Source: Erythrobacter sp. SG61-1L (GTDB lineage: Bacteria > Pseudomonadota > Alphaproteobacteria > Sphingomonadales > Sphingomonadaceae). From it: a DNA stretch of 64,000 bases. The translations under genes were made by a program, and so were the position numbers. Location: contig NZ_JXQC01000003.1 of assembly GCF_001305965.1 (NCBI RefSeq), forward strand, positions 3,062,861 through 3,126,860. Reading direction: 5' to 3'. Of the stretch, positions 53,986 through 62,706 are shown one piece after another; the stretch's first letter is position 1, and every line of letters begins with the position of its first letter. The notes under the pieces were generated by a model that saw nothing but the letters and a program-made list of their open reading frames with translations, ran no database searches and had not been told where the DNA came from.

Positions 53986-55014
53986 TCAGGCGCGGACTTT
54001 GGCCTCGATTACGAAGTGGTTGTCGGAGAGAGGCACCGCCTGCGTCAAGGCGAGATTGCCGCAAGCCAGCAATGCCTCGAATTCCGTGAGCGTGCGTTCC
54101 TTGCCGTCCCACAGCATCATGGTGAGATCGCCCTGCGCGGCCTTGGCGTGATCGGCCCGTGCCTCGAAGCGGTCGGGCATGATCCGGTCTATCACCAGCA
54201 CCGTGCCGCCATTGCGCGCCGCCGCTTCGCCCACGCGCGCGACGATCCGCTGCGCATAGGCATCGTTCCAGTCATGCAGGATGTATTTCAGCACATAGCA
54301 ATCGGCCGCCTCGGGCAGCGGATCGAAGAAGCTGGCGGTGACGAAGCGAGCGCGTTCGCCAAGCCCTTCCCTTGCGAACAGGGCCAGTGCGCCTTCGCGG
54401 GCATGGGCCAGGTCCAGCACACAGCCTTGTGCGTCCGGCGCGGCGTTCAGCAGGGTGGCCAGCACCGCGCCATAGCCGCCGCCGACATCGGCAAGCGTGG
54501 CGAAGCGCGTGAAATCATAGGTTGCGGCGGCCTCCGCGGCGAAGCGGCGGCTATTGTCGACCATGGACTGGTTGAAGATGGCCGCGGCTTCCGGATTGTC
54601 CGCGAATTCGGCGAACCCGTCCGGCCCGTGGGCAATGCCTGCGGGCGGGCGGCCCGTGCTGACGCATTGGGCCAGTTCCGTAAAGGCCGGGGAAAGCTGC
54701 GTGCCGACATGCAGCGCCATGCCCTTCAGCGAAAGCGGGCTGTCGCTTCGCAGGCACTGGCCCATTTCAGTCAGCGCGAAGCGGTTTTCCCCTTCGTCGC
54801 TCACCAGGCCGATGGCGGCCATGGCGCGCAGCAGGCGGGCCAGCGCCGAAGCATCCGCGCCCAGATCGGCGGCGAGGGCGGAGGCGGACACCGCCCCCGC
54901 ACCCCCGAGCCTGTTCATCGCATCCGCCACGCCCAGCCTTGCTGCGGCAGTGACGACATGCGGCTTCCAATAGGCGCCGATCAGTTCGCGAAGCTGATCC
55001 TGAGCGGTCGCCAT
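53986..55014 (-). CDS. SAM-dependent O-methyltransferase-like protein (family 2)
   Basis: A 342-residue protein. The first 90 residues are a winged-helix dimerisation domain (LGVADAMNRL.GAGAVSASAL, then LARLLRAMAAIGLV). The Rossmann methyltransferase domain has LADVGGGYGAVLATLL near residue 172, KYILHDWND with the catalytic histidine near 245, and VLVIDRIMPD. Family members methylate hydroxyl groups of small molecules. In a degradative cluster it could protect phenols or move methyl groups. It ends 20 bases before the quinone-reductase-like gene. Confidence 0.88.
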   Translation of the reverse strand: MATAQDQLRELIGAYWKPHVVTAAARLGVADAMNRLGGAGAVSASALAADLGADASALARLLRAMAAIGLVSDEGENRFALTEMGQCLRSDSPLSLKGMALHVGTQLSPAFTELAQCVSTGRPPAGIAHGPDGFAEFADNPEAAAIFNQSMVDNSRRFAAEAAATYDFTRFATLADVGGGYGAVLATLLNAAPDAQGCVLDLAHAREGALALFAREGLGERARFVTASFFDPLPEAADCYVLKYILHDWNDAYAQRIVARVGEAAARNGGTVLVIDRIMPDRFEARADHAKAAQGDLTMMLWDGKERTLTEFEALLACGNLALTQAVPLSDNHFVIEAKVRA

Positions 55015-55019
55015 TGTCG

Positions 55020-56075
55020 TCAGAGCTTGAACCAGCGCTCTGCGTTGGTCTGGAAGAACTTCTTCTTCTGCTCCGCCGGAATATCCATGTCGTCCAGCCA
55101 GCGCACTTCATCGGGCAGGTATTCGTAGGGATAATCCATCGCGTACATCACCCGGTCTTCGCCCATCACCTCGATCATCAGCTTGATCGCGGGGGCAAAG
55201 GCCATGCCGCTGTTGGTGGCCAGCACGTTGTTGCGCAGATAGTGGAACAGATCGTGCTGCAACGGCTTGAGGCGTTCATACCGCTTCGAGCGGACGCCGG
55301 CCTGATGCATGTAATTGTGGCGATAGATCCAGTAGGGGATCGCCTCGCAGCCATGGCCCAGCATCATCTGCAGGTTGGGATAGCGGTCGAACACGCCCGA
55401 GGTCATCATGCGCAGGCCGTGGAAGCTCGTTTCCACGCCGAAGCCGAATACCGCGCCGTCCAACCCGGCTTCCACCATGGTGCCGATCATGCCGTCCGGC
55501 GGACCCTGCGGGTGGATGTAGAGCGGCAGGTCCAGATCGGCGCAGGCGCGCAGGATCGGGTCGAACTGTTCCTCGTCCAGATAGTGGCCATGGGTGTGGC
55601 TGTTGATCTGCACGCCATGGAAGCCCAGTTCTTCCTTGCCGCGCTTGAGTTCTTCGGCCGACCATTCGGGGTCGATCGGGGCGACCGCGATCATGCCGTG
55701 GAAACGATTGGGATAGCGTTCGCAGGCGGCCTTCAGCTGGTCGTTCGAGCTGCGGGCGATGCGGCGCGCTTCCTCGGGATCGAACAAGGATTGCGTGCCC
55801 GGGCTGGTCAGCGCCAGCACGGCCTTGTCGATGCCGGCATCGTCCATCGCCTGAATGCGCAACTCGCCAAGGTCGAGCAGGCGTTCGCGGATGAAGGTGG
55901 TGCGTTCCGAAGCGCTGGTGCCGTAAAAGCCCCACAGCGACATCGTGCCCTTGTCGGCGCGGCCTTCCTTCACCAGGCGCATGATCGCGTCGAATTGTTC
56001 CTGGGTGGCAAAGGCTTCTTCGGTGGCAATACGCAGATAGCCGCGATCGCCGCCGGTCTTGAGTTCGTGTGTCAT
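55020..56075 (-). CDS. ligW: 5-Carboxyvanillate decarboxylase LigW-like amidohydrolase
   Basis: A 351-residue amidohydrolase-superfamily decarboxylase. Metal ligands E19, H188 and D314, together with H241, R58 and R252, fall at the numbers I recall for sphingomonad LigW. The first segment YLRIATEEAFAT is also typical. LigW removes the carboxylate from 5-carboxyvanillate in 5,5'-dehydrodivanillate (biphenyl lignin) breakdown, giving vanillate. A gamma-resorcylate decarboxylase specificity is the main alternative. It lies five bases before the methyltransferase-like gene and 72 after the aldehyde dehydrogenase. Confidence 0.87.
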   Translation of the reverse strand: MTHELKTGGDRGYLRIATEEAFATQEQFDAIMRLVKEGRADKGTMSLWGFYGTSASERTTFIRERLLDLGELRIQAMDDAGIDKAVLALTSPGTQSLFDPEEARRIARSSNDQLKAACERYPNRFHGMIAVAPIDPEWSAEELKRGKEELGFHGVQINSHTHGHYLDEEQFDPILRACADLDLPLYIHPQGPPDGMIGTMVEAGLDGAVFGFGVETSFHGLRMMTSGVFDRYPNLQMMLGHGCEAIPYWIYRHNYMHQAGVRSKRYERLKPLQHDLFHYLRNNVLATNSGMAFAPAIKLMIEVMGEDRVMYAMDYPYEYLPDEVRWLDDMDIPAEQKKKFFQTNAERWFKL

Positions 56076-56147
56076 GTCAGTTCCGAATATTGCTGGGGAA
56101 GCGGGCCCTGCGCGAGGGCCCGTGCCCTGATTTCCTTCGTGGCCGGA

Positions 56148-57578
56148 TTACCCTTCGTGAACGGCCTTGGTCACCATGCAGGCAAGCACGCCCTCGGGGC
56201 CGTCTTCGCTGCCGTGGCCGGACCACTTCACACCGCCGAACGGCGCATCGGCGCCGCCGATCATGTGGCTGTTGATGCCGATCATGCCGGATTCGATTTC
56301 GCGGGCCAGACGCTGCTGGCGCTTGGCGTCGCTGGTCCAGGCATAGGCCGCAAGGCCGTAGGGCAGGCGGTTGGCCTCCGCGATCATCTCTTCCTCGCCC
56401 TTGAACGGGTTGATCAGCGCCACCGGGCCGAACGGTTCTTCGTTCATGATGTCCGCATCCAGCGGGATTTCGGAGAGGACGGAGGGCGCATAGAAGAAGC
56501 CCTGATTGCCGATGCGTTCGCCGCCGGTGCCCAGCTTGGCGCCCTTTTCCTTGGCCTGGCCGATCAGGCGGTCCATCGCTTCGGGGCGGCGCTGATTGGC
56601 CATCGGGCCCATCTGGGTGCCATCCTGCAGACCATCGCCGACCTTGATTGCCTTGGCGCGTTCGATGAAGCCGTCACGGAACTTCTCGAAGATGTTTTCT
56701 TCCACGATGAAGCGGGTGGGCGAAACGCAGACCTGGCCGCAATTGCGGTATTTGCCGCCAACGGCCGTATCCAGCGCCTTGTCGATGTCGGAATCGCCGA
56801 ACACCAGCACCGGGCCGTGGCCGCCCAGTTCCATCGTGGTGCGCAGCATGTTTTCGGCCGACAGCTTCATCAGGTGCTTGCCGATCACGGTGGAGCCGGT
56901 GAAGCTGAGCTTGCGGATGATCGGGCTGCCCAGCAGGTGGCGGCTCACTTCATCCGGCACGCCGAACACGGCCTGGGCCACTTCCTTGGGCAGGCCCGCG
57001 TCATAGAAGCACTGCAGCACGGCAAGGGCGGAAGCCGGGGTTTCCTCGGCCGACTTGAGGATGACAGAGCAGCCCGCGGCGATGGGCGCGCCCAGCTTGC
57101 GGCCCGGATTGCCGATGGGGAAGTTCCACGGAGCGAAAGCGGCAACGGGGCCGACCGGTTCGTGCCGGACGACCGAGCGGAAGCCGTCCGGGCGGACGAG
57201 TTCGCGGCCATAGATGCGCTGGCATTCACCGGCGTAGAAGTGGAACAGGCCGACATTCATCATTACTTCGATGCGGCTTTCGGCCAGCGGCTTGCCTTCT
57301 TCCATCGTGGCGATGCGGGCGATTTCCTCCTGCCGTTCCGCCATCAGGCGGGCGGCACCGGAAAGCACGGCGGCACGCTGCGCGGCAGTGGCCTTGCGCC
57401 AGATCTTGAAGCCGCGGTCTGCCGTTTCCAGCGCGCGGTCGAGATCGGCGGGGTCCGCCAGCGGCAGTTCGCCCAGCGTTTCGCCGGTAACCGGGTTGAC
57501 CACGGGGAAAGTCCGGCGTCCGCCGCCAGAAACCTTCTCGCCGTCGATAACCATGTGGAGGGAGGGGTATGCACTCAT
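56148..57578 (-). CDS. NAD(P)-dependent aldehyde dehydrogenase
   Basis: A 476-residue ALDH-superfamily enzyme. It has PWNFPIGNPGRKLGAPIAAG with the oxyanion asparagine, SFTGSTVIGKHL, the general base glutamate in TMELGGHGP (about 248), and the catalytic cysteine in YRNCGQVCVSPTR (about 283). Closest in motif to succinate-semialdehyde or aromatic aldehyde dehydrogenases. In this cluster it could oxidise vanillin-type aldehydes made by the dioxygenase and decarboxylase, which is inference. I chose the ATG at 57578. Confidence 0.92.
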   Translation of the reverse strand: MSAYPSLHMVIDGEKVSGGGRRTFPVVNPVTGETLGELPLADPADLDRALETADRGFKIWRKATAAQRAAVLSGAARLMAERQEEIARIATMEEGKPLAESRIEVMMNVGLFHFYAGECQRIYGRELVRPDGFRSVVRHEPVGPVAAFAPWNFPIGNPGRKLGAPIAAGCSVILKSAEETPASALAVLQCFYDAGLPKEVAQAVFGVPDEVSRHLLGSPIIRKLSFTGSTVIGKHLMKLSAENMLRTTMELGGHGPVLVFGDSDIDKALDTAVGGKYRNCGQVCVSPTRFIVEENIFEKFRDGFIERAKAIKVGDGLQDGTQMGPMANQRRPEAMDRLIGQAKEKGAKLGTGGERIGNQGFFYAPSVLSEIPLDADIMNEEPFGPVALINPFKGEEEMIAEANRLPYGLAAYAWTSDAKRQQRLAREIESGMIGINSHMIGGADAPFGGVKWSGHGSEDGPEGVLACMVTKAVHEG

Positions 57579-57761
57579 TTCAAGCAACTCCGTTCGCCCG
57601 GGGGATGTGGCAGCGCGGTTGATCCATTGCGCCCGAGTTGCAAGCGAAAAAGCGCCTGCGGGTGCGGGCCTGCGTCATAGGGGAGGCATTTTGTCGCGGG
57701 CCGAAGCGAATTCGGGCCGCCACGAAAAAGGGAGGCGACCATGCGCCTCCCTCCTTCAAAC

Positions 57762-58529
57762 CTACTTGGCGGCTTCGGCCTGCTTGGCCGCGGCGCGTTC
57801 CGCATCGCGCTTGGCATCGCCTTCCCAGCGGCTGGCCACCATTTCCTCACCCGTGATCGGGTGCTTCATGTGGAAGGGCAGCAGCTTGTGGGTCGGCCAC
57901 AGCCAGTGATCCTCGATCAGCTCGTCCGGACCGGCGGGGTCTTCGGGGTAGAGCGTCTTGGGGAAGGGCACATATTCCGCATCGGTATAGGCCCAGCCCT
58001 TGTCGAAATCGGCATGCCAGTGCGGGAAGTAATTGAGCACCTGGATGCGCCACTTGCCGTCGGCGCCCTTGGTATAGGTGTTCTCATACAGGCCGCCTTC
58101 CCACCATTGGCGCACGCCCAGGCCCTTTTCGGGATCGGCGTAATCCTTGTGGCGTCCGGCCTGCATCGTGCTGCGGCCGCGCAGGCGTGCGGTTTTGCCG
58201 TCGGCATCGATGTCCACGATCGCCTGGATCTGCGGATGGTCCAGCAGGAAGCCGTCCACCGGGCCGTTGTTATTATGCGTGAAGCGCTTGCGGAAGCGGT
58301 CGATATAGAGGCGGGCCACGCCGGCCTTGCCCTTGTAGACGCCGCCGAAGAAACGCACTTCGCCATCGTCGGCAAACAGGTCGATCACCTGATCGTACAT
58401 GCATTTATCGATCAGATAGCCGTAGAGATATTGCAGCTTCTTCACGTCCAGCTCGTCCTCGCGGACGGTCAGGCGCGTTTCGAGTTCTGCCAGTTTCGCT
58501 TCAAGCGCGGCAACCCGGTCATCGGACAT
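57762..58529 (-). CDS. SnoaL/NTF2-like protein with N-terminal coiled coil
   Basis: A 255-residue protein. Residues 1-25 form a coiled-coil-like helix (VAALEAKLAELETRLTVRE). The SnoaL-like domain (about 28-170) has LQYLYGYLIDKCMYDQVIDL, FADDGEVRFFGGVYKG and a WRIQVLNYFPHW strand. The C-terminal 80 residues are an extension rich in His, Trp and Lys. SnoaL-fold proteins include dehydratases, isomerases and hydrolases, but no specific function can be assigned. An operator-like site lies 18 bases upstream of the start. Confidence 0.8.
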   Translation of the reverse strand: MSDDRVAALEAKLAELETRLTVREDELDVKKLQYLYGYLIDKCMYDQVIDLFADDGEVRFFGGVYKGKAGVARLYIDRFRKRFTHNNNGPVDGFLLDHPQIQAIVDIDADGKTARLRGRSTMQAGRHKDYADPEKGLGVRQWWEGGLYENTYTKGADGKWRIQVLNYFPHWHADFDKGWAYTDAEYVPFPKTLYPEDPAGPDELIEDHWLWPTHKLLPFHMKHPITGEEMVASRWEGDAKRDAERAAAKQAEAAK

Positions 58530-58546
58530 ACGGTACTCTCCCGAAA

Positions 58547-58565
58547 TAGTAAGCTTTGCTTACAA
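58547..58565. promoter_or_regulatory. TTGTA-N9-TACAA operator-like site upstream of SnoaL-like gene
   Basis: On the minus strand TTGTAAGCAAAGCTTACTA matches TTGTA-N9-TACAA with one mismatch. The centre is itself palindromic (GTAAGC-TTT-GCTTAC on the plus strand). A second palindrome, GTTGAC-CT-GTCAAC, follows at 58579-58592 and includes a TTGACA -35-like box on the minus strand. Confidence 0.45.
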
Positions 58566-58653
58566 ATTGCGCAGTGGCGTTGACCTGTCAACGGCCCGAT
58601 GCGGCGGCCTGTGCGCCTTCCGCCTCGGGCCGTCGCGCCTACTTGCCGGGGCC

Positions 58654-60060
58654 TTATTTGCCCTCGGCTTCCAGCCGCTCCACTTCCTCGCGATAGGGCT
58701 TGATGCCGCGCCACATGAAGAAGGTCGCAGTGGGCAGGAAGATCAATGCGGTGATCAGGATCGCTTCCCAGATCTTGTCCTCGTCGCCCACGATGAAGGT
58801 GCTGACCGATCCGATCACCCAGCTGCCCAGCCCGCCGAAGAAGGTGAACATGAACAGGTAGAGCGCGCTGACCTGCCCGCGCATTTCGTTGGGGACGATA
58901 CGCTGCACGGCGGCATTCTGCGCCGGCGCACCGGCCAGGCCGAAGAACACACCCAGCGCCATCATCGTCACCGCCAGTTCGCCCGTGGGCATCAGTGGGG
59001 CTGCAATGGTGGTCACCGTGGTGCAGGCGAAGATAATTGCCGTGGCGCGGATATTGGCATCCTTGTAGCGCTTGCCCATCCAGGTCACGAAGACGCCGCC
59101 GGTGAAGATACCGGCCAGCATGGCGAAGAGCAGCAGCGTGCCCAGCAGCGCGCCTGTTTCAGCCTCGTTCCAGCCATAGGTGCGAGCCATGAAGGGAATG
59201 CGCCATGCGGGCAGGCCCTGGCTTTCGACAGCCGACAGGGCCAGCGCGGCGAACAGCGGCAGGAACACCGTCTTGCGCTGCCAGATAGCCACAGCGGCAT
59301 CCCAGCCCATGAAGGCGGCGAACTTGCGGCCGATGGAAGCATTCTGGTCCACGAGCTGGGCCGATCCGGCGGGGCTGCGGCGCGGCGGTTCCTTGACCAT
59401 GAGGAAGATCAGCGCAGCCAGCAGGCCGGGCAGGCCGATCATGATCAGCACCAGCTGCCAGCTGAAGATTTCGATGCCCAGCAGCGAGATCCTGTCGGAC
59501 ATGGTGGAGGTCCAGGCGATCATCTGGCCGCCCAGAATATTGCCGAAGGAACTGCCGCCGATATAGCCAAGCTGCAGCAGCGCGAAGACCAGCGGAATGC
59601 GCAGCGGGCGGAAATAATCGCTCAACAGCGAATAGGAACCCGGCCCGTTGGCGGAGCTGGATGCGCCCACGAACAGGCGCGTGCTGACCAGCTGGGCGAA
59701 GCTCTGCGCGATGCCGCCCAGCGCCATGATCGAACCCAGCAGGGCGATCCCTCCGGAAAGGACATATTTGCGGGGATAGATGTCCACCAGGCGAGCGAGC
59801 GGAATGCCCACGATCACATAGGCGATCAGGCTTGCCGGGCCGAGCAGGAAGCCCAGAGTCGCGTCGGAAATGCCGAAGCTGCCCTTCATCTTTTCCGCCA
59901 GCATGCCGAACACGGTCTGGTCGAAGAAGGTGATGAAAGTGGCGAAGATGATCGCGAACAGCGCGAAGAACCCGGCCTTTTCCGAGGGCCAGGGTTGGGT
60001 GGAACCAGCGCTCTCGCTGGAGCCGGCAGTCAAATCCTGTGCATTGGGCGCGATGGCCAT
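58654..60060 (-). CDS. MFS transporter
   Basis: A 468-residue, 12-helix major facilitator. TM1 has FFDQTVFGMLAEKM, loop 2-3 has GIPLARLVDIYPRKYV, and TM4-5 has VGASSSANGPGSYSLLSDYF. It resembles the spinster-like/hexuronate branch that accompanies aromatic catabolic genes. The stop is 124 bases beyond the start side of the SnoaL-like gene, on the same strand. The promoter region contains the operator-like site at 60125-60143 and is shared with the divergent SnoaL-like pair. Confidence 0.88.
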   Translation of the reverse strand: MAIAPNAQDLTAGSSESAGSTQPWPSEKAGFFALFAIIFATFITFFDQTVFGMLAEKMKGSFGISDATLGFLLGPASLIAYVIVGIPLARLVDIYPRKYVLSGGIALLGSIMALGGIAQSFAQLVSTRLFVGASSSANGPGSYSLLSDYFRPLRIPLVFALLQLGYIGGSSFGNILGGQMIAWTSTMSDRISLLGIEIFSWQLVLIMIGLPGLLAALIFLMVKEPPRRSPAGSAQLVDQNASIGRKFAAFMGWDAAVAIWQRKTVFLPLFAALALSAVESQGLPAWRIPFMARTYGWNEAETGALLGTLLLFAMLAGIFTGGVFVTWMGKRYKDANIRATAIIFACTTVTTIAAPLMPTGELAVTMMALGVFFGLAGAPAQNAAVQRIVPNEMRGQVSALYLFMFTFFGGLGSWVIGSVSTFIVGDEDKIWEAILITALIFLPTATFFMWRGIKPYREEVERLEAEGK

Positions 60061-60124
60061 TGCCTGATCCCCTCCTGGAACGTCTCTCTATCTTATGGAG
60101 ACTCGCGGATTGTGCTTGGCCATT

Positions 60125-60143
60125 TTGTAAGTGGTGAATACAA
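60125..60143. promoter_or_regulatory. TTGTA-N9-TACAA operator-like site in divergent promoter region
   Basis: TTGTAAGTGGTGAATACAA, a perfect five-base inverted repeat with nine-base centre. It is identical at 16 of 19 positions to the site upstream of the lignostilbene dioxygenase. It lies 64 bases upstream of the MFS gene and 114 bases upstream of the SnoaL-like ATG, so one bound repressor could control both directions. Confidence 0.55.
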
Positions 60144-60256
60144 AAAGGCGAAGCGAAAATTGACATTGTCCGTAACGCCAAGAGGCTACGGCAACGCTAG
60201 GGAGAGTGCATCATGCAGGCCATTTCAGGCAAGCCTTTGCTGCGGGGTTCGCTCGC

Positions 60257-60775
60257 ATGAGCGGCGCAGCAAAAACGGCGGAATATGCCGAGGATCGCGC
60301 GGCGATCGAAGACCTCATGGCCCGGTATCTCTTCGCCATGGATTGGGGCGATTACGATGCCTATCTCGACATGTTCACCGAGGATGGCGAGCTTGAATTT
60401 GCGCGCGGAACGGCAAAAGGCCGCGAGGCGATTGGCGAAAGCGTGCGCGCCTTCAAGCAGGCGATCGGCAATTTCTACAAGGATGCCGACGGCAACCCCG
60501 CCGTCCTGCGGCATATCATCGCGCAGACGGTGATCCGCGTGGAAGGCAATCGGGCCTTCGCTGTCGCCTTCTGGTGGGAAATGGCCAATGACGGGCCGGG
60601 CGGGAAGCCCAAGGCCGGCACCTTCGGCACCTATGAGGACGAACTGGTGAAGCAGGACGGCCGCTGGCTGTTCGCGAAGCGCCGCATCCTCAACGAATTT
60701 CTCGAAGGCCGGGCGACGGGCGAGGTAAACCCCGTGCGCCTGCTGGATGAGCGGGCGGAAAGGGCTGGCGCATGA
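60257..60775 (+). CDS. SnoaL/NTF2-like protein, tandem copy 1
   Basis: A 172-residue SnoaL-like protein: EDRAAIEDLMARYLFAMDWG, then YLDMFTEDGELEF and VRHII-type strand ILRHIIAQTVIRVEG, ending FAKRRILNEF. The next gene encodes a clear paralogue, with shared RYLFAMDW, FTEDG, AFWWEM and GTYEDELV blocks. The fold is a cone-like barrel used by dehydratases and isomerases; the reaction is unknown. I chose the ATG at 60257. A 15-codon frame (60213-60260) with its own AGGGAGA site ends in ATGA at this start and may be a coupled leader peptide. Confidence 0.8.
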   Translation: MSGAAKTAEYAEDRAAIEDLMARYLFAMDWGDYDAYLDMFTEDGELEFARGTAKGREAIGESVRAFKQAIGNFYKDADGNPAVLRHIIAQTVIRVEGNRAFAVAFWWEMANDGPGGKPKAGTFGTYEDELVKQDGRWLFAKRRILNEFLEGRATGEVNPVRLLDERAERAGA

Positions 60776-61287
60776 GCGATCCCGCCCAGCTTGCCCGCGA
60801 CCGGGCCGAGATCAAGGATCTGATGGGCCGCTATCTCTTCGCGATGGATTGGCACGATACCGATGCCTACGCGGGCTGCTTCACCGAGGATGGCGTGCTG
60901 GATTATGCCATGGCCACTATCGTGGGCCGCGACGCGATCCGCGAAGGCGCAGTGAAATTCCGCGAGGCAGTGGGCAAGCTGTTCACCCGTGAAGATGGCA
61001 GCCCCGCGATATTGCGCCATGTGCTGGACCATATTGTGATCCGCGTGGAAGGCGATGAGGCATGGACCACCGCCTTCTGGTGGGAAATGACCGATGGCGG
61101 CCCGCGCCGCACGCCGGAAATCCAGAGCTTCGGCACTTATGAAGACGAACTCGTGAGGCAGGACGGTCAGTGGCTGTTCAGGCGCCGCAAGATTTACAAC
61201 GAGTTCATTCCGGGCAGGGAATCCCCGGTCGAAAACCCGGTCCATCAATATGACGAGGCGGCAAAGGCCGCCGCTGCGAGGAACTGA
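60772..61287 (+). CDS. SnoaL/NTF2-like protein, tandem copy 2
   Basis: A 171-residue paralogue of the preceding protein, with DRAEIKDLMGRYLFAMDWHD, GCFTEDGVLDYA, ILRHVLDHIVIRVEG and AFWWEMTDGG. ATG at 60772 overlaps the previous stop (ATGA). Translational coupling of two paralogues suggests a heterodimer or sequential steps. The downstream SDR gene starts five bases after the stop. Confidence 0.84.
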   Translation: MSDPAQLARDRAEIKDLMGRYLFAMDWHDTDAYAGCFTEDGVLDYAMATIVGRDAIREGAVKFREAVGKLFTREDGSPAILRHVLDHIVIRVEGDEAWTTAFWWEMTDGGPRRTPEIQSFGTYEDELVRQDGQWLFRRRKIYNEFIPGRESPVENPVHQYDEAAKAAAARN

Positions 61288-61291
61288 AGCG

Positions 61292-62209
61292 ATGAAGGAT
61301 TTTGCGGGCCGCACGGCATTCGTCACCGGGGGTGCCAATGGCGTGGGCATCGGCATCGTGCGCAACCTCCTCAATGAAGGTTGCAAGGTCGCCATTGCCG
61401 ACATCCGCCAGGATGCGATCGACCGGGCACTGGCCACGCTGGACAATCGCGAAGTGATGGGTGTGCAGCTGGATGTCGCCAGCCGCGAAGGCTTCAAGGA
61501 AGCGGCGGACAAGGTGGAGGCCGAATTCGGCCCGGTCAGCCTGCTGTTCAACAATGCCGGGATCAACCTGTTCCAGACGATCGAGGACAGTTCCTATGAC
61601 GATTGGGACTGGGTGCTGGGCGTCGATTTCCACGGCGTGGTGAACGGGGTGATGACCTTCGCACCGCGCATGAAGGAACGCGCGCTTTCCGGTGAAGTGA
61701 AGGGCGGGCACATCGTCAACACCGCCAGCATGGCCAGCTTCATCGCGGGCGGCGCGCCGGGTATCTACAACACGGCCAAATTCGCGGTGCGCGGCATGTC
61801 CTATTCGCTGCGCCATTCGATGTACAAATACGGCATTGGCGTATCGGTGGTGCATCCCGGCCTGGTGAAAAGCTATATCTATGCCAGCGACGATGTGCGG
61901 CCCGATGCGCTGAAAGGCGCGATGAAGCCGGTCGATACCGAAGCTGTGAAGCGGCTGGAGGGGCTGCACGAATTCGGCATGGAGCCCGACATCATCGGCG
62001 CCCGCATTCTGGACGGCGTGCGGGAAAACCGGGCGAACATCTTCACTCACCCCGATCACAAGGAAGAGCTGAAGGAATTGTTCGACGAAATCCTGGCCGA
62101 TTACCGCGACTATCCGCAGGATCCGGGTTTCGAACAGCGCGTCGGCTTCGAGAAGATGCGCCGCGACAATTTCGAGGAAACCCGCCGCGCCGCCGATGCA
62201 GTGCAGTGA
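61292..62209 (+). CDS. Short-chain dehydrogenase/reductase (SDR)
   Basis: A 305-residue classical SDR. The cofactor motif is VTGGANGVGIGIVRNLL near residues 11-27, then FNNAGIN, the catalytic serine in VNTASMASF and the YNTAK motif near residue 161. The C-terminal extension of about 60 residues is longer than usual and charged. Asp in IADIRQD suggests NAD+ preference. The order SnoaL-SnoaL-SDR points to an oxidation plus elimination or isomerisation of an aryl alcohol; this is inference. Its stop overlaps the region of the next gene's upstream sequence. Confidence 0.92.
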   Translation: MKDFAGRTAFVTGGANGVGIGIVRNLLNEGCKVAIADIRQDAIDRALATLDNREVMGVQLDVASREGFKEAADKVEAEFGPVSLLFNNAGINLFQTIEDSSYDDWDWVLGVDFHGVVNGVMTFAPRMKERALSGEVKGGHIVNTASMASFIAGGAPGIYNTAKFAVRGMSYSLRHSMYKYGIGVSVVHPGLVKSYIYASDDVRPDALKGAMKPVDTEAVKRLEGLHEFGMEPDIIGARILDGVRENRANIFTHPDHKEELKELFDEILADYRDYPQDPGFEQRVGFEKMRRDNFEETRRAADAVQ

Positions 62210-62241
62210 TCGTTAAGGCCGGGCGTGCAAGGCAAGGCGCG

Positions 62242-62640
62242 ATGAACCCTATCCTCCTTGCCGGCGCGCTCGCCCTCACCGCCTCTTCCGCATTGGCCCA
62301 GACAGGCAATGGGCCTGCAGCGGCGCAGCAGCTCGATCTGGAACAGAAGACCAGCCTGCGCTGTTCGGCCGCCTTTGCGATCATCGCCAGCGAACAGGCG
62401 CGCGGCGTGAAGAGCGCGCTGGCCTATCCTCCGCTGGGGGAACGCGGGAAGGAGTTCTTTGTCCGCACCAGCGCCCGGCTGATGGGCGATCTGAAGCTGT
62501 CCCGCGAACAGGTACAGGCACTCTACATGGACGAAGTGGGCCGCCTGCAGAATGAAAGCATGAAGGCGAAAGACCCGCAAAAGGCCGTATCCGGGATCAT
62601 GCAACCTTGCCTGCTGCTGCTGGACGCTTCGGGGATTTAA
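62242..62640 (+). CDS. Small secreted hypothetical protein
   Basis: A 132-residue protein with a signal peptide (MNPILLAGALALTASSALAQ, cleavage after ALA). The mature part is helical with two cysteines (LRCSAAFAI and MQPCLLLL) that could form a disulfide in the periplasm. No family recognised. I chose the ATG at 62242; an upstream ATG at 62206 would hide the signal peptide. It is convergent with ftsK. Confidence 0.75.
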   Translation: MNPILLAGALALTASSALAQTGNGPAAAQQLDLEQKTSLRCSAAFAIIASEQARGVKSALAYPPLGERGKEFFVRTSARLMGDLKLSREQVQALYMDEVGRLQNESMKAKDPQKAVSGIMQPCLLLLDASGI

Positions 62641-62706
62641 CTGGCCGGTCTTTCGTCGTCCCTGGATTGATCCGGGATCTCTGGCGCCGCCCCCGGACGG
62701 GCTGGA

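Noticed and set aside
55014-57680. Open plus-strand frame of 888 codons opposite ligW and aldehyde dehydrogenase
   Set aside because: High-GC shadow: composition is His/Ala/Gly-rich with no domain, and the two genes on the other strand are well supported.
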